Positions 11,324 through 21,949 are shown, counted from the stretch's first letter. The stretch is 64,000 nt of DNA from Halopseudomonas pelagia (GCF_009497895.1 NZ_CP033116.1:3968001-4032000); one strand, 5' to 3'. Numbers and translations: made by a program. The notes: a model not told the origin generated them from the sequence alone.

Positions 11324-11345
11324 GAAACAGTATAGCGTTTTTACT

Positions 11346-12491
11346 TTATTCCAGCTTCAGGGCTACCAGATCGCCGCTGTTGCCGTATACATAGAGCGTA
11401 TCGCCAATAACAATCGGCGCCGCCCGAACACCCTTGCTGTCCACTCGTTTGCGTGCGACCAACCTGCCATCGGTTTGTGCCAGCAGGTGCACATAGCCTT
11501 CAAAGTCAGCCACGGCGACGAAGCTGCTGAAAGCAACCGGAGCAGTCAGGTTGCGCCGCAGCAAGTCTTCGTTGGTCCACAAGGGCTCAGCGCGGTTGCG
11601 GTCGACGGCTTCAATCTTGCCATCGGCATGGGTCACATACAGGCTGCCAAAACCTTCGGCGATGCCGGTATGACTGGATGCCGGGTACTGCCATAACTGA
11701 CTGCCGGTTTCTGCATTCAGCGCAGCCATGACGCCCTGGAAGCTCACGACGTACAACACATCGTTCTGGAGCAACAAGTCGCCATCGATATCCACCATGC
11801 GCTCAAGTTCGGAGCGGCCCTGAGGCTGAGCAACACGCTCTTCCCAGAGGGGCAAGCCGGTATCGGCAGCCAGAGCGACCACACGGCCACTGGCCAAGCC
11901 GGCATACACCCGGCGCAAATTGACAACAGGGGTGCTATGCCCGCGCACAGTCAGTACGGGCAAGCTGGATTCGTAGATCCAGCGCTGCTCTCCGGAACTG
12001 ATGTCAAGCGCAGTCAGCTTGTCGTCCTGGGTTTGTACTACCACCACGTCACCATTGGTTTGCGGCGGAGCCAATACTTCACTAGACACCTGGGCGCGCC
12101 AGAGTTCTTCGCCATCGGCTTCGGCGAGCACGATCACTTCGCCATCCAGAGTCCCGAGCATGACCCGGCCACCACCCGCGCCGACTGCGCCCGAGAGCCG
12201 CTCGTCCAGCTTGACCTGCCAGTTCACTTCACCGGTATCGCGGTCCATCGAGACCACGCGGCCTTTGGCGTCCGCGGCATACAGCGTCAACCCGTCAATG
12301 ACCGGACTGAGATGGGTAAAGAGCTTGCCCTGACCCACGCCAATATTACGCTCCCAACTGCGCTCCAGCTCCTGCTCGGCGGTAAAGTCTTCCAACTCGG
12401 CGGGGGGCAACTCTTTCTTGCCGGAGCTACTGCAGCCAACTGCCAGTGCTGCGGCAAGGCCTATGGCAAGATATCGGAACTTCAGGTTCAC
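11346..12491 (-). CDS. bamB: Outer membrane assembly lipoprotein BamB
   Basis: The 381-residue precursor has a lipoprotein signal peptide with lipobox AVGC (Cys20). An eight-bladed beta-propeller of PQQ/WD40-like repeats follows, with recurrent motifs such as LYAADAKGRVVSMDRDTGEVNW. BamB is an accessory lipoprotein of the BAM complex that inserts beta-barrel proteins in the outer membrane. The GTG start overlaps the TAG stop of yfgM by one base (TAGTG), so translation is coupled. The gene order hisS-yfgM-bamB-der is conserved in gammaproteobacteria. A strong terminator follows. Confidence 0.96.
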   Translation of the reverse strand: MNLKFRYLAIGLAAALAVGCSSSGKKELPPAELEDFTAEQELERSWERNIGVGQGKLFTHLSPVIDGLTLYAADAKGRVVSMDRDTGEVNWQVKLDERLSGAVGAGGGRVMLGTLDGEVIVLAEADGEELWRAQVSSEVLAPPQTNGDVVVVQTQDDKLTALDISSGEQRWIYESSLPVLTVRGHSTPVVNLRRVYAGLASGRVVALAADTGLPLWEERVAQPQGRSELERMVDIDGDLLLQNDVLYVVSFQGVMAALNAETGSQLWQYPASSHTGIAEGFGSLYVTHADGKIEAVDRNRAEPLWTNEDLLRRNLTAPVAFSSFVAVADFEGYVHLLAQTDGRLVARKRVDSKGVRAAPIVIGDTLYVYGNSGDLVALKLE

Positions 12492-13132
12492 TAGGCTTCC
12501 TCCGCCAGATCATCGAGCTTCAACTGTAATTGCGGACGATCACGTGGATCTTCGATCGCCTCCATGGCTGCCGTATAAGCCGCACGTGCTTCATCAACAC
12601 GTCCCAGGCCCAACAACAGATCACCGCGAACTTCTTCACGCCCAGCCAGCAAGGCACCGTTCACTTCACCGGAGAAAAGCTCCAAACCTTCTTCAGCTCG
12701 CTCCTGGTCGGCCAACACACGGGCCAGGCGCTGACGAGCCACTTCCTGCAGCGTCTCGTCGCCAGCTTCATCGGCGACCTCGCGCAGAACCTCCTCGGCA
12801 CCGCTCATGTCGCCAGCCTCCACTGCCATCTTGGCCTGCATCAGCCCGGCAAACTGGGCGTAACGGGTACCGGCATACTCGCTGCGAATCTGCTCGGCCA
12901 GCTCGGCACTGCGGGCTCGCGCCTCCTCGCCTTCACCCGCCATAACCGTTTCCAGCATGTTCTGATACAAGGCCGAGGCGTTGGCAGCCTTGGTATCTTG
13001 ATAATTGGTCCAACCCTGCCAGCCGAATACCCCGGCCAGAGCGATAACCACACCGGTAAGCAACGGGATACCGTGGCGGTTCCAGAGCTCCTTGATCTTC
13101 TCTACCTGTTCTTCTTCTGTCTGGTAACTCAC
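12491..13132 (-). CDS. yfgM: YfgM-family tetratricopeptide protein (ancillary SecYEG translocon subunit)
   Basis: The 213-residue protein has a short cytosolic N-terminus, one transmembrane helix (about residues 18-38, IPLLTGVVIALAGVFGW) and a periplasmic alpha-helical domain of TPR-like repeats rich in Glu and Ala. In E. coli YfgM associates with the SecYEG translocon and the chaperone PpiD and is inferred to help hand over exported proteins. The gene sits between hisS and bamB, the conserved order, and its TAG stop overlaps the bamB start. Reverse-strand ORFs across it are shadows. Confidence 0.92.
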   Translation of the reverse strand: MSYQTEEEQVEKIKELWNRHGIPLLTGVVIALAGVFGWQGWTNYQDTKAANASALYQNMLETVMAGEGEEARARSAELAEQIRSEYAGTRYAQFAGLMQAKMAVEAGDMSGAEEVLREVADEAGDETLQEVARQRLARVLADQERAEEGLELFSGEVNGALLAGREEVRGDLLLGLGRVDEARAAYTAAMEAIEDPRDRPQLQLKLDDLAEEA

Positions 13133-13171
13133 CCTTGTCTCCTTGCCTGCGCAAAAACGGTACTGGACCGC

Positions 13172-14449
13172 TTACAACAATTGTTTTAGACGTGCCGGCA
13201 CATCCTGCCAGGCTATATTTTCCTGCTCACCTTCCACGCGCAGCGGCTTTATACCCACCCGCTGAGCGGCAATTTCATCTTCGCCGAGGATCAACGCAAA
13301 CAACGCGCCTGACTTATCGGCTTTCTTGAACTGGCTCTTGAAGCTACCACCACCGCAGTGCACCACCAGCCGCATGTCCGGCAACGCATCACGCAATTGT
13401 TCCGCCAAGCGGAAGCCAGCCTTGTCAGCCCCGGCGCCCAGTGTCACGAGATAGACATCAACCTGTCTGGCCAGTTCAGCGGGCACTTTATCCAGCGTCT
13501 GGATCAAAAGCAGCAAGCGCTCGATGCCCATCGCGAACCCCACTGCCGGGGCCGGCTTGCCGCCCAATTGTTCAACCAGACCGTCATAACGCCCGCCAGC
13601 ACATACCGTGCCTTGTGAGCCCAACTGATCAGTCACCCATTCGAACACTGTCAGGCCGTAGTAGTCCAGCCCGCGCACCAGCCGCGGATTGATCTCATAG
13701 GGTAAGCCGGCCGCATCCAGCAACGCGCACAAACCGGCAAAATGCTCGCGGGCCTCATCATTCAGGTAGTCGGCCAGCTTTGGCGCGTCGCTCAACAGCG
13801 CCTGGGTAGTCTGATTCTTGCTGTCGAGCACGCGCAGCGGGTTGCTTTCCAACCGGCGCTGGCTATCCTCGTCCAACTGGTCATAGCGCTCGCGCAGATA
13901 ACTGACCAGCGCCTCCCGATAGCGAGCACGATCGGCACTGCTACCCAGGCTATTGAGCTGAAGACTGACAACATCCTCCAAGCCCAGCAGTTTCCACAGC
14001 CGCCAACTGAGTAAAATCAATTCAGCGTCTATATCCGGCCCGCTCAGATTGAAGGTTTCCACACCAATCTGGTTGAACTGGCGATAGCGCCCTTTCTGCG
14101 GCCGCTCGTGACGGAACATCGGGCCGTTGTACCAGACCTTGTGGCTGACACCGCCACCCAGCAGACCGTGCTCGAGCATGGCTCGCACACAGCCAGCGGT
14201 ACCTTCAGGCCGCAGTGTCAGGGAATCGCCGTTGCGGTCGTCAAAGGTGTACATCTCTTTTTCGACGATATCCGTCACTTCACCGATGGTGCGCTTGAAC
14301 AGCTCAGTCGACTCGACAATCGGCAAGCGGATCTGCTGATAACCGTAGCTGCCCAGTAATTGCGCTACCCTGCGCTCGAAATACTGCCAAAGGGCGGTGT
14401 CGGCGGGCAGAATGTCATTCATGCCGCGCACGGCTTGCAAGTTCTTCAA
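13172..14449 (-). CDS. hisS: Histidine-tRNA ligase
   Basis: This 425-residue class II aminoacyl-tRNA synthetase charges tRNA-His. Motif 2 ([17 protein letters not shown]), the histidine-specific signatures [15 protein letters not shown] and [14 protein letters not shown], motif 3 ([12 protein letters not shown]) and the C-terminal anticodon-binding domain (about residues 330-425) are all present. The start [15 protein letters not shown] is the expected N-terminus. It lies 15 bp downstream of ispG and upstream of yfgM in one minus-strand run. Confidence 0.98.
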   Translation of the reverse strand: MKNLQAVRGMNDILPADTALWQYFERRVAQLLGSYGYQQIRLPIVESTELFKRTIGEVTDIVEKEMYTFDDRNGDSLTLRPEGTAGCVRAMLEHGLLGGGVSHKVWYNGPMFRHERPQKGRYRQFNQIGVETFNLSGPDIDAELILLSWRLWKLLGLEDVVSLQLNSLGSSADRARYREALVSYLRERYDQLDEDSQRRLESNPLRVLDSKNQTTQALLSDAPKLADYLNDEAREHFAGLCALLDAAGLPYEINPRLVRGLDYYGLTVFEWVTDQLGSQGTVCAGGRYDGLVEQLGGKPAPAVGFAMGIERLLLLIQTLDKVPAELARQVDVYLVTLGAGADKAGFRLAEQLRDALPDMRLVVHCGGGSFKSQFKKADKSGALFALILGEDEIAAQRVGIKPLRVEGEQENIAWQDVPARLKQLL

Positions 14450-14464
14450 AGCGTCTTTCCTTTA

Positions 14465-15577
14465 TCAGCCACGGGCGATGGTATTGGCTTCCAGCGCCTG
14501 CTTGGCAGCAATCTTGTCACGAATCATTTTTTCCAGCGTATCCACCAGGCGGGCATTGTCCACTTTCTGGTCCGGGACGCCACCGACATAGAGCAAATTA
14601 TTTGGCGAACCGCCAGTCAGGCCGATATCGGCCTCTTTGGCTTCGCCGGGGCCATTGACCACACAGCCGATGACCGCTACATCCAGGGGCACGACCACAT
14701 CTTCCAGGCGCGCCTCAAGTTCGTTCATGGTTTTGATCACGTCGAAGTTCTGCCGTGAGCAACTGGGGCAAGCAATGAAATTGATGCCGCGCGAACGCAA
14801 ATGCAGCGACTTGAGCAGATCGAAACCGACCTTGATCTCTTCCACCGGGTCAGCCGCCAGTGAAATGCGAATGGTGTCGCCAATGCCTTCAGCCAGCAAC
14901 ATGCCCAGACCAACTGCGGACTTGACCGTACCCGAACGCAGCGCACCGGCTTCGGTAATACCCAGATGCAGCGGCTGCTCGATCTGCGCCGCCAGCAGCC
15001 GGTAAGCCCCTACGGCCATGAACACGTCGGAGGCTTTGACGCTGACCTTGAAGTCCTGAAAGTCCAGCTTGTCCAGATAATCCACATGCCGTAGCGCTGA
15101 ATCCACCAGCGCCTGGGGGGTGGGCTCGCCGTATTTTTTCTGCAGATCTTTTTCCAGCGAGCCGGCGTTCACACCAATACGTATTGGAATGCCGTTATGC
15201 CGCGCAGCATCCACTACCGCTCGCACGCGGTCTTCACGGCCAATATTGCCGGGATTGATGCGCAGGCAATCAACCCCCAGATCAGCCACCCGCAGGGCAA
15301 TCTTGTAGTCAAAATGAATGTCCGCCACCAGCGGCAGCGTCACGCGCTTGCGGATCTCGCCGAAAGCCTCGGCAGCCTCCATGCTGGGTACTGACACCCG
15401 CACGATGTCCGCGCCTACCGCCTGCAGCTGGTTGATCTGCCCGACAGTGGCAGCCACATCGCAGGTTTCAGTATTGGTCATGCTCTGCACGGAGATCGGC
15501 GCATCGCCGCCTACCAGCACCGAGCCGACGCGAATCTGCCGGGAAATACGACGCTTGATGGGAGATTCCTGATGCAT
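14465..15577 (-). CDS. ispG: 4-hydroxy-3-methylbut-2-en-1-yl diphosphate synthase
   Basis: IspG (GcpE) converts 2-C-methyl-erythritol 2,4-cyclodiphosphate to HMBPP, the penultimate step of the MEP isoprenoid pathway. It is 370 residues, the normal length of the two-domain bacterial form: a TIM barrel followed by a [4Fe-4S] domain whose ligands are visible as CPSC and [10 protein letters not shown]. The N-terminus ([20 protein letters not shown]) is typical. It lies between rodZ (13-bp gap) and hisS in the conserved pilF-rodZ-ispG-hisS order. The enzyme needs an Fe-S cluster, relevant to the missing isc genes nearby. Confidence 0.98.
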   Translation of the reverse strand: MHQESPIKRRISRQIRVGSVLVGGDAPISVQSMTNTETCDVAATVGQINQLQAVGADIVRVSVPSMEAAEAFGEIRKRVTLPLVADIHFDYKIALRVADLGVDCLRINPGNIGREDRVRAVVDAARHNGIPIRIGVNAGSLEKDLQKKYGEPTPQALVDSALRHVDYLDKLDFQDFKVSVKASDVFMAVGAYRLLAAQIEQPLHLGITEAGALRSGTVKSAVGLGMLLAEGIGDTIRISLAADPVEEIKVGFDLLKSLHLRSRGINFIACPSCSRQNFDVIKTMNELEARLEDVVVPLDVAVIGCVVNGPGEAKEADIGLTGGSPNNLLYVGGVPDQKVDNARLVDTLEKMIRDKIAAKQALEANTIARG

Positions 15578-15590
15578 GCTGATTTACCCC

Positions 15591-16562
15591 TTACTGGCCC
15601 AGACGCAGCCGGACCACGCCCGACTGGCTGTAGGACTGCATATTCACCGGCTCACCCCGGAAAACAATTTGCTCGACCGTTTCAACGGCGCCGATGACCA
15701 CATCTACCGGACCATCATGATCGATATTCAACGCCTGCCCCGCCTGCATCAGACTGCTGTGCAACACCTGACCACCCACCGCCGTTACTTGCAACCAGCA
15801 GTTACCGGTGAAGCGCATCTGCAAAGCGCCTGTGGCTGATTCAGTATCAGCAGCGGACGCGGCGACTGGCTCGCTGGCTTCCGTAACAGCCGGTTCGGAA
15901 GCCGACGCCGCGGGCTGTTCGCCCTCGGTGCTCTGAGGCACCTGCTCGGCAGACACTTCAGCGCCACTCAGCTCACCTTCCAACGGCGCGTCTAGTGTTG
16001 CTTCATTATTCGCAGCCGCTTCGGCCTGCAATTGCATGTCTTCTTCCATGCTGACCGGCAGAGCCAGCGCATCAACCTCTACTTCGTCAATCAACGGCTC
16101 GGAGCCGCCCACTTCTTCTGCGGGAGTCTGCACCGGCCGGCTGTCGTACCACCACACCAGCACCGATGCGAGAATGATCAGCGCAATAATCACCGATGAC
16201 CAGGTAACCAGCATGTGCCCGGTTTTGCCCGGCGGGGTCAGCTTGTCGATACCACTGACGCTACGCTCGCGCACCACCACACCCACATAGCTGTCGTACT
16301 CAAGCACCAGACGATTGGGATCCAGACCCAGCATGCTCGCATAGCTGCGCACGTAGCCGCGGGCAAACGTATCACCGGGCAACTGATCAAACCGGCCTGC
16401 CTCCAGATGCAGCAGGATCTTTTCCGGCAAACGCAGAGTGGCCGCCGCCGCCGCAGTGGTCAGACCCTGTTTCTCACGCTGGTCACGCAGCGTAGCGCCG
16501 GGATTCTGTTTGCTCTGCTCGGGGAGCAGTTCCACCAAGGTGTCACGCTCTTCTATAGTCAT
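15591..16562 (-). CDS. rodZ: Cell-shape protein RodZ
   Basis: This 323-residue bitopic protein links the MreB cytoskeleton to the elongasome. An N-terminal helix-turn-helix domain of the Cro/XRE type (about residues 22-90, LRDQREKQGLTTAAAAATLR) precedes one transmembrane helix (about 117-137). A periplasmic linker rich in Glu, Ala and Ser (about 150-245) leads to a C-terminal beta domain (DUF4115) beginning near LQMRFTGNCWLQV. This domain order is diagnostic. It sits between pilF (2-bp gap) and ispG, as in P. aeruginosa. Confidence 0.94.
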   Translation of the reverse strand: MTIEERDTLVELLPEQSKQNPGATLRDQREKQGLTTAAAAATLRLPEKILLHLEAGRFDQLPGDTFARGYVRSYASMLGLDPNRLVLEYDSYVGVVVRERSVSGIDKLTPPGKTGHMLVTWSSVIIALIILASVLVWWYDSRPVQTPAEEVGGSEPLIDEVEVDALALPVSMEEDMQLQAEAAANNEATLDAPLEGELSGAEVSAEQVPQSTEGEQPAASASEPAVTEASEPVAASAADTESATGALQMRFTGNCWLQVTAVGGQVLHSSLMQAGQALNIDHDGPVDVVIGAVETVEQIVFRGEPVNMQSYSQSGVVRLRLGQ

Positions 16563-16564
16563 AA

Positions 16565-17323
16565 CTATTCTGAAGCCTCGAGAGCCTGCGCTTGCGCACT
16601 GGCCGGATAAAGTCGACGTAATTGCAGGGCATAACTGGCTGCACGATTGTGATCTTCAAAGCGCCGAGCCAAGCGCACGCCCAGCCACAGGCTTTCGGCA
16701 TCCTGCCCGGAATATTCGGTAAAGTTCCGATAATACTCCCAGGCCGGCACATAGTTCTGCGCGGTAAATTCGATCTTGGCCATTTCCAGCAAGGCCAGCG
16801 GCTGACGGCTGTTCAGCCGGAGCGCGCGCTCAAAGCTGGCCTTGGCTTCCTCTACCTGGCCCATACGAGCATAGGTAAGACCCAGGTTTTCAAATACCCG
16901 CGAGCGCTCGCCGTAAAAGTTATCCTGCGACGCTTTCTGGAACGCCTCCAGTGCTTCCGGGTAGCGCTCCTGATTGAGCAAAAACACGCCATAGTTGTTC
17001 AGGATCCGCGGGTTGTTCGGATCACTGGCTTGCGCAGCTCGAAAATGCTTGTCGGCCGATTCATATTCGCCTTCGCGCTGAAATACCATTGCCAGAGCAA
17101 TGTTGGCCGACGCAGAACCCGGATCAATCTTTAATGCTTCGCTTAACGGCGCCTTGGCGCTCTCGGTTTCACCTTGCTGCAGATAACCCAAACCCAACTG
17201 GATATAAGCGTCTCTGGCGGCGTCCGGATCATTAGCGCGCTGCGGCTGGTCCGATGTAGTAACACAGCCACTCAGCACCAGGCCGAGCAAAAGCGTCACT
17301 GCCAGATTGGTTCTTCTCATCAC
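16565..17323 (-). CDS. pilF: Type IV pilus pilotin lipoprotein PilF
   Basis: The 252-residue precursor has a lipoprotein signal peptide with lipobox LSGC (Cys20), then about six tetratricopeptide repeats (for example YIQLGLGYLQQGETESA and ILNNYGVFLLNQERYPEALE). PilF is the pilotin that brings the PilQ secretin to the outer membrane in type IV pilus assembly. The position between rlmN and rodZ is the conserved Pseudomonas location. It implies the organism makes type IV pili; no other pil gene is in the window. Confidence 0.93.
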   Translation of the reverse strand: MMRRTNLAVTLLLGLVLSGCVTTSDQPQRANDPDAARDAYIQLGLGYLQQGETESAKAPLSEALKIDPGSASANIALAMVFQREGEYESADKHFRAAQASDPNNPRILNNYGVFLLNQERYPEALEAFQKASQDNFYGERSRVFENLGLTYARMGQVEEAKASFERALRLNSRQPLALLEMAKIEFTAQNYVPAWEYYRNFTEYSGQDAESLWLGVRLARRFEDHNRAASYALQLRRLYPASAQAQALEASE

Positions 17324-17344
17324 AATCGATCCCCGTTTGGATAC

Positions 17345-18496
17345 TTATCGTTCTGAAACAAATGGCTGCACTGTCACAGGTTCGTCAGCACTCAGCTCTC
17401 GTAGGGCGATATAACGCTCGCTGCGGCGAGTGCGGTCCATGACCTGACCGACCAACTGGCCGCAAGCGGCATCGATATCCTCACCGCGCGTGGTGCGTAC
17501 GGTCACCTGATAGCCAGCCTTGTGCAGCATGTCCTGGAAGCGGCGGATACTGTTGTTACTGGGCCGCTCGTAGCCCGAATGCGGAAAGGGGTTAAACGGA
17601 ATCAGGTTGATCTTGCACGGCGTATTGCGCAGCAGCTCGATCATCTCATTGGCCTGTTCAGGCTGATCATTGATGTCCTTGAGCATGGTGTACTCGATCG
17701 TCAACACCCGTTTGTCACCCAAACGCGCGATATAGCGATTGCAGGCAGGCAGCAAGACTTCCAACGGGTACTTCTTGTTGATCGGCACCAACTGATTGCG
17801 CAGCTCGTTATTCGGTGCATGCAGCGACAGGGCCAAAGCCACGTCGGTGATTTCGCCGAGCTTTTCGATCATCGGCACCACACCAGAGGTGGACAGCGTG
17901 ACCTTGCGCTTGGAGATCCCATAGCCCAGGTCGTCCATCATCAACAGCATGGAATCCACGACGTTATCGAAATTCAACAGCGGCTCACCCATCCCCATCA
18001 TTACCACGTTGGTAATGGCACGGTCGGATTTAGCTGGGATAGTGCCAAAAGACTTGTTGGCGACCCAGACCTGGCCAATGATTTCGGCTACGGTCAGATC
18101 GCTATTGAAACCTTGTTTGCCGGTAGAGCAGAAACTGCAATCCAGCGCGCAGCCAGCCTGAGAGGATACGCACAGCGTACCGCGGCCATTCTGCGGAATA
18201 TAAACCGTTTCTACGCAACTGCCGGAGGCAACACGTATCACCCACTTGCGGGTGCCATCCTTGGAAATATCTTCACTGACCACTTCCGGCGGCCGAATCT
18301 CGGCACAGGCGTCGAGCTTTTCGCGCAACACCTTGCCGACATTGGTCATATCTTCAAAGCGGTCGACACCAAAGTGATGGATCCATTTCATGACCTGTCC
18401 GGCACGGAAGCGCTTTTCTCCAAGGCTGTCGAAGAAGGCTTCCATTTTCGGCTGTGTCAGTCCCAGCAGATTGATCTTGCCGGTTGCATTGGTCAT
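17345..18496 (-). CDS. rlmN: Dual-specificity rRNA/tRNA adenine-C2 methyltransferase RlmN
   Basis: This radical-SAM enzyme methylates A2503 of 23S rRNA and A37 of several tRNAs. It shows the radical-SAM cluster motif CALDCSFC, the SAM-binding GMGEPLLN and the C-terminal conserved cysteine in DIDAACGQL that forms the methyl-transfer thioether. The ATG ending at 18496 ([15 protein letters not shown]) matches Pseudomonas homologues. The frame extends to a GTG at 18505, but neither start has a strong ribosome site. Length from the ATG is 383 residues, normal. It lies between ndk and pilF. Confidence 0.96.
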   Translation of the reverse strand: MTNATGKINLLGLTQPKMEAFFDSLGEKRFRAGQVMKWIHHFGVDRFEDMTNVGKVLREKLDACAEIRPPEVVSEDISKDGTRKWVIRVASGSCVETVYIPQNGRGTLCVSSQAGCALDCSFCSTGKQGFNSDLTVAEIIGQVWVANKSFGTIPAKSDRAITNVVMMGMGEPLLNFDNVVDSMLLMMDDLGYGISKRKVTLSTSGVVPMIEKLGEITDVALALSLHAPNNELRNQLVPINKKYPLEVLLPACNRYIARLGDKRVLTIEYTMLKDINDQPEQANEMIELLRNTPCKINLIPFNPFPHSGYERPSNNSIRRFQDMLHKAGYQVTVRTTRGEDIDAACGQLVGQVMDRTRRSERYIALRELSADEPVTVQPFVSER

Positions 18497-18532
18497 AGCG
18501 GTCACATCACTTGGTTGGTGGCGAGAAACAGA

Positions 18533-18961
18533 TCAGGCGCGGGGGCACAGCTCGGTTTCAGCAAAGAAGTAGGCCACTTCGCGTGCAGCGGAAGTGGTGG
18601 AGTCCGAACCGTGTACTGCGTTGGCGTCGATGGATTCAGCGAAATCGGCGCGGATAGTACCGGCTTCAGCTTCCTTGGGGTTGGTAGCGCCCATCAGCTC
18701 GCGGTTTTTCAATACAGCGCCTTCGCCTTCCAGCACCTGCACAACAACCGGACCGGAAGTCATGAAGCTGACCAGATCCTTGAAGAAAGGACGTGCGCTG
18801 TGCTCGGCGTAGAAGCCTTCAGCGTCTGACTGGGACAGCTGAACCATCTTCGCAGCGATGACGCTCAGGCCAGCTTTCTCGAAACGGCCGATAATTTGGC
18901 CGACAACGTTCTTGGCGACGGCGTCAGGCTTGATGATGGACAGAGTACGTTCTACAGCCAT
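18533..18961 (-). CDS. ndk: Nucleoside diphosphate kinase
   Basis: The 142-residue protein exchanges the terminal phosphate between nucleoside di- and triphosphates. The phosphorylated active-site histidine is His117 in NAVHGSDS, and the N-terminal [12 protein letters not shown] is diagnostic. Length is standard. The minus strand upstream carries a perfect TATAAT inside an 8-bp palindrome. In P. aeruginosa the isc operon separates ndk from cysE; here only iscS does. Confidence 0.98.
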   Translation of the reverse strand: MAVERTLSIIKPDAVAKNVVGQIIGRFEKAGLSVIAAKMVQLSQSDAEGFYAEHSARPFFKDLVSFMTSGPVVVQVLEGEGAVLKNRELMGATNPKEAEAGTIRADFAESIDANAVHGSDSTTSAAREVAYFFAETELCPRA

Positions 18962-19016
18962 AAAAAACTCTCCAGAAAAATCAGGGGGTGGATTCAGGGT
19001 TTAAAAAGGAATTGTT

Positions 19017-19039
19017 AACCTGCGGATTATACGCAGGTT
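19017..19039 (-). promoter_or_regulatory. ndk promoter -10 element within a palindrome
   Basis: Perfect 8-bp arms (AACCTGCG and CGCAGGTT) enclose GATTATA on the plus strand, which on the minus strand places a consensus TATAAT (19026-19031) 65 bp upstream of ndk. The -35 is weak (TTATGT at 18 bp). The overlap of palindrome and -10 suggests a regulated promoter, though the same arms could form an mRNA hairpin. Confidence 0.5.
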
Positions 19040-19097
19040 AGTTGCAAATACATAACAGGCTACGCAAAAGCCTGATCGAGCGCATCCGCGCCCGGGT

Positions 19098-20252
19098 TCA
19101 GGCCGCCTGACGCAGACGGGTAACCACCTGGCACAGCATGGTCGCGGCCTGATCAATGTCGTCCTGCGTGGTGAAGCGACCCAACGACAGCCTCAGCGAA
19201 CTGTGCGCCAACGGATCCGGGACGCCCATCGCGCGCAATACGAAGGAAGGCTCTACCGAAGCAGAATTGCAGGCGGAACCGGAAGACAACGCCAGATCTT
19301 TGAGTGCCAACAGTAGCAGCTCGCCATCCACCCCGGCGAACGCCAGATTCAGATTGTGCGGGACACGTTGCTCAGCGCTACCGTTGAGACTGACATCCGG
19401 CAGCTCGGCCAGCCCCGCCAGCAACCGATCACGCAGTTGTGCAATGCGTTGATTGTCCGCCTCCATCAACTGGGCGGCCAGCGCAAAGGATTCACCCATA
19501 CCGACAATCTGGTGCGTCGCCAGCGTCCCCGAGCGCATGCCGCGCTCATGCCCGCCGCCGTGAATCAGCGCCTCTAGCTTGAGCTGCGGGTCGCGCCGCA
19601 CGAATAGTGCTCCTATACCCTTGGGGCCGTAGGTCTTGTGCGCGCAGAACGACATCAGATCCACCGGCAGGTTGCGCAGGTCGATCGGTAACTTGCCGGT
19701 GGATTGCGCTGCATCTACATGCATCAGAGCGCCGCCGGCATGCGCCACCGCGCCCAGCACAGCAATATCGTTGATAGTGCCAACTTCATTATTGACGTGC
19801 ATCAGCGACACCAGCACGGTGTCTTCGCGCAGCGCAGCCCGAAGCTGCTCAGGCGTGATCACACCATCAGCACCGGGTTTCAGATAGGTCACCTCGAAGC
19901 CTTCGCGCTCCAGCTGGTGGCAGCTATCGAGTACCGCTTTGTGTTCAATTTGCGAGGTAATGATGTGCCGGCCACGGGCAGCCCGCGCATGGGCAACACC
20001 CTTGATCGCCAGGTTGTCCGACTCGGTCGCGCCGGAGGTCCAGATAATCTCGCGCGGATCGGCGCCAACCAGATCAGCTACCTGGCGGCGGGCATTCTCC
20101 ACCGCTTCCTCTGCCCGCCAACCGTATACATGGGAACGTGACGCCGGGTTGGCAAAATTTCCGTCTAGCGTCAGACAGGCGAGCATCTTCTCCGCAACCT
20201 TGGGGTCGACCGGTGTAGTGGCCGCGTAATCCAGATAGATCGGCTGCATCAT
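19098..20252 (-). CDS. iscS: Cysteine desulfurase, IscS/NifS group I
   Basis: This PLP-dependent enzyme takes sulfur from cysteine as an enzyme persulfide for Fe-S clusters and thio-modified tRNA. From the ATG ending at 20252 (384 residues, GAGG upstream) it shows [13 protein letters not shown], the PLP lysine Lys206 in [12 protein letters not shown], His104 in QIEHKAV and the persulfide Cys328 in [14 protein letters not shown]. The extended loop around Cys328 is the group I (IscS/NifS) form, not SufS. A longer frame runs back into cysE (to 20351) and is not credible. It follows cysE by 10 bp. Unlike typical Pseudomonas, no iscR, iscU, iscA, hscBA or fdx flank it. Confidence 0.93.
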   Translation of the reverse strand: MMQPIYLDYAATTPVDPKVAEKMLACLTLDGNFANPASRSHVYGWRAEEAVENARRQVADLVGADPREIIWTSGATESDNLAIKGVAHARAARGRHIITSQIEHKAVLDSCHQLEREGFEVTYLKPGADGVITPEQLRAALREDTVLVSLMHVNNEVGTINDIAVLGAVAHAGGALMHVDAAQSTGKLPIDLRNLPVDLMSFCAHKTYGPKGIGALFVRRDPQLKLEALIHGGGHERGMRSGTLATHQIVGMGESFALAAQLMEADNQRIAQLRDRLLAGLAELPDVSLNGSAEQRVPHNLNLAFAGVDGELLLLALKDLALSSGSACNSASVEPSFVLRAMGVPDPLAHSSLRLSLGRFTTQDDIDQAATMLCQVVTRLRQAA

Positions 20253-20262
20253 GGCGAGTACC

Positions 20263-21087
20263 TCAGCGTCCGGCGCCCTGATCGGCGTCCGTGGATTCGG
20301 CCGGGGCTTTAGTGGCCGCATCGGTCTTGAGCAATTCGAAATCGTCCGCATCCAGCGTCGGCAGATCCTTGGCGCAATAATCGCTGCCCAGCTCCTTCAA
20401 CGCGCTGCACATGCCTTCCAGCCGCCCATCCACCGCATGCAGGTGATCGAGCATCTGGCCAATCGCGCGGGCGACCGGGTCGGGCATATCCCGGGTCACG
20501 CCGTAAGCATCAAAGCCCAGCTTTTCAGCCATCGCCTGACGCTTGGCACACTGATCATCTGCAGAGCGGTCGGTCTCCTTGAGAATGATGCGTCCCGGAA
20601 TACCTACTGCAGTGGCACCGGGCGGCACCGCTTTGGTGACCACCGCGTTGGAGCCGATCTTGGCCCCGGCGCCCACGATAAAAGGCCCGAGCACCTTGGC
20701 CCCAGCGCCCACCACAACGCCATCCTCCAAGGTCGGATGGCGTTTGCCCTTGTCCCAACTGGTGCCACCCAGGGTGACACCCTGGTACAGCGTCACGTCA
20801 TCGCCTATCTCGGCTGTTTCGCCAATGACCACGCCCATGCCGTGATCAATAAAGAATCGCCGCCCCAGACGCGCGCCCGGGTGAATTTCGATACCGGTGG
20901 CCCAGCGCGCGAAATTCGACACCATGCGCGCGACCAGTCGCGCGTTGCGCTGCCACAGCCAGTGTGCAAGACGATGCAGCCAGATCGCGTGCAGCCCCGG
21001 ATAGCAGAACAGCACCTCCAGCGTCGAGCGCGCAGCCGGGTCCCGGTGAAATACGCTGGCGATATCTTCCTTCATGCGCTTGATCAT
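20263..21087 (-). CDS. cysE: Serine O-acetyltransferase
   Basis: The 274-residue enzyme makes O-acetylserine from serine and acetyl-CoA, the first step of cysteine synthesis. It has the N-terminal helical domain ([19 protein letters not shown]) and a left-handed beta-helix of hexapeptide repeats including [21 protein letters not shown] and GVTLGGTS. The C-terminal extension (about residues 190-274) is as long as in other Pseudomonas CysE proteins. It sits between trmJ (2-bp gap) and iscS, so cysteine synthesis and sulfur mobilisation are co-expressed. Confidence 0.96.
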   Translation of the reverse strand: MIKRMKEDIASVFHRDPAARSTLEVLFCYPGLHAIWLHRLAHWLWQRNARLVARMVSNFARWATGIEIHPGARLGRRFFIDHGMGVVIGETAEIGDDVTLYQGVTLGGTSWDKGKRHPTLEDGVVVGAGAKVLGPFIVGAGAKIGSNAVVTKAVPPGATAVGIPGRIILKETDRSADDQCAKRQAMAEKLGFDAYGVTRDMPDPVARAIGQMLDHLHAVDGRLEGMCSALKELGSDYCAKDLPTLDADDFELLKTDAATKAPAESTDADQGAGR

Positions 21088-21089
21088 GC

Positions 21090-21869
21090 TTAACGTCTCC
21101 GCTCACCGGCTGATTTCATACCGATGGCTTTCTGGGTTTGGGTCAGAATACCGCGCAGGATGTTCATTTCCATACGGTTGATGCCCATGCGCCCGTAAAG
21201 GCGACGCAACCGCGGCATCAGGTGTCTTGGTTGTTGAGGGTCAAGGAAGTCAATTTCAACCAGCACCTGCTGCAAATGTACAAAATACTGCTCCATCTCA
21301 TCGCCGGTAACAGGCATTTCGTTCTGGCTATTCGCCGTTTCGACCTTTTGCTTGCTGGTCGGCTGGCCCTGGCGCTGCAAACTCTGCATCCGCAACTCAT
21401 AGCTGAGCACCTGCACCGCCGCTCCCAGATTCAATGAACTGAAATCCGGATTGGACGGGATATGCACGTGGAACTGGCAGCGCTGCAACTCCTCGCTGGT
21501 CAGGCCGGCATCTTCACGGCCAAATACCAGAGCCACCTGGCAATCAGGCAGCTCAGCGAGCTGATCGAGCACCTTGTCGGCGGCCTCACGCGGATCAACC
21601 ACCGGCCAGGGTATGCGCCGGTCCCGGGCGCTGGTGCCCAACACCAGCACGCAGTCGGCAAGAGCTTCTTCCAACGTAGCGACCACCCGGGCGTTCTGCA
21701 AAATATCATCAGCGCCGGCCGCACGCGCGCTCGCCTGCTGATCAGGAAAGCGCCGCGGATCAACCAGTACCAACTGGCTGACACCCATATTTTTCATGGC
21801 CCGCGCTGCGCCACCGATATTACCGGGATGACTGGTATTGACCAGAACCACACGTACATTGTCGAGCAC
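21090..21869 (-). CDS. trmJ: tRNA (cytidine/uridine-2'-O-)-methyltransferase TrmJ
   Basis: TrmJ is a SPOUT-class methyltransferase that 2'-O-methylates position 32 of several tRNAs. The N-terminus [20 protein letters not shown] and the knot-forming [15 protein letters not shown] and [16 protein letters not shown] are clear. The start is the GTG ending at 21869 because GGGAG lies just upstream and the protein then aligns with Pseudomonas TrmJ (259 residues); the frame itself extends to 21950. It is divergent from suhB, the conserved arrangement. Confidence 0.95.
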   Translation of the reverse strand: MLDNVRVVLVNTSHPGNIGGAARAMKNMGVSQLVLVDPRRFPDQQASARAAGADDILQNARVVATLEEALADCVLVLGTSARDRRIPWPVVDPREAADKVLDQLAELPDCQVALVFGREDAGLTSEELQRCQFHVHIPSNPDFSSLNLGAAVQVLSYELRMQSLQRQGQPTSKQKVETANSQNEMPVTGDEMEQYFVHLQQVLVEIDFLDPQQPRHLMPRLRRLYGRMGINRMEMNILRGILTQTQKAIGMKSAGERRR

Positions 21870-21949
21870 AGAAGACTCCCAAAACAGCGCTGCCCTGAGG
21901 CGAGGAACCCAACATCTTACAAAAGCCAGGAAGCAAAGACCATGATGCA

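Noticed and set aside
20253..20351. Longer N-terminus for iscS
   Set aside because: It lies inside cysE and precedes the clear family start, which has a ribosome site at 20252.
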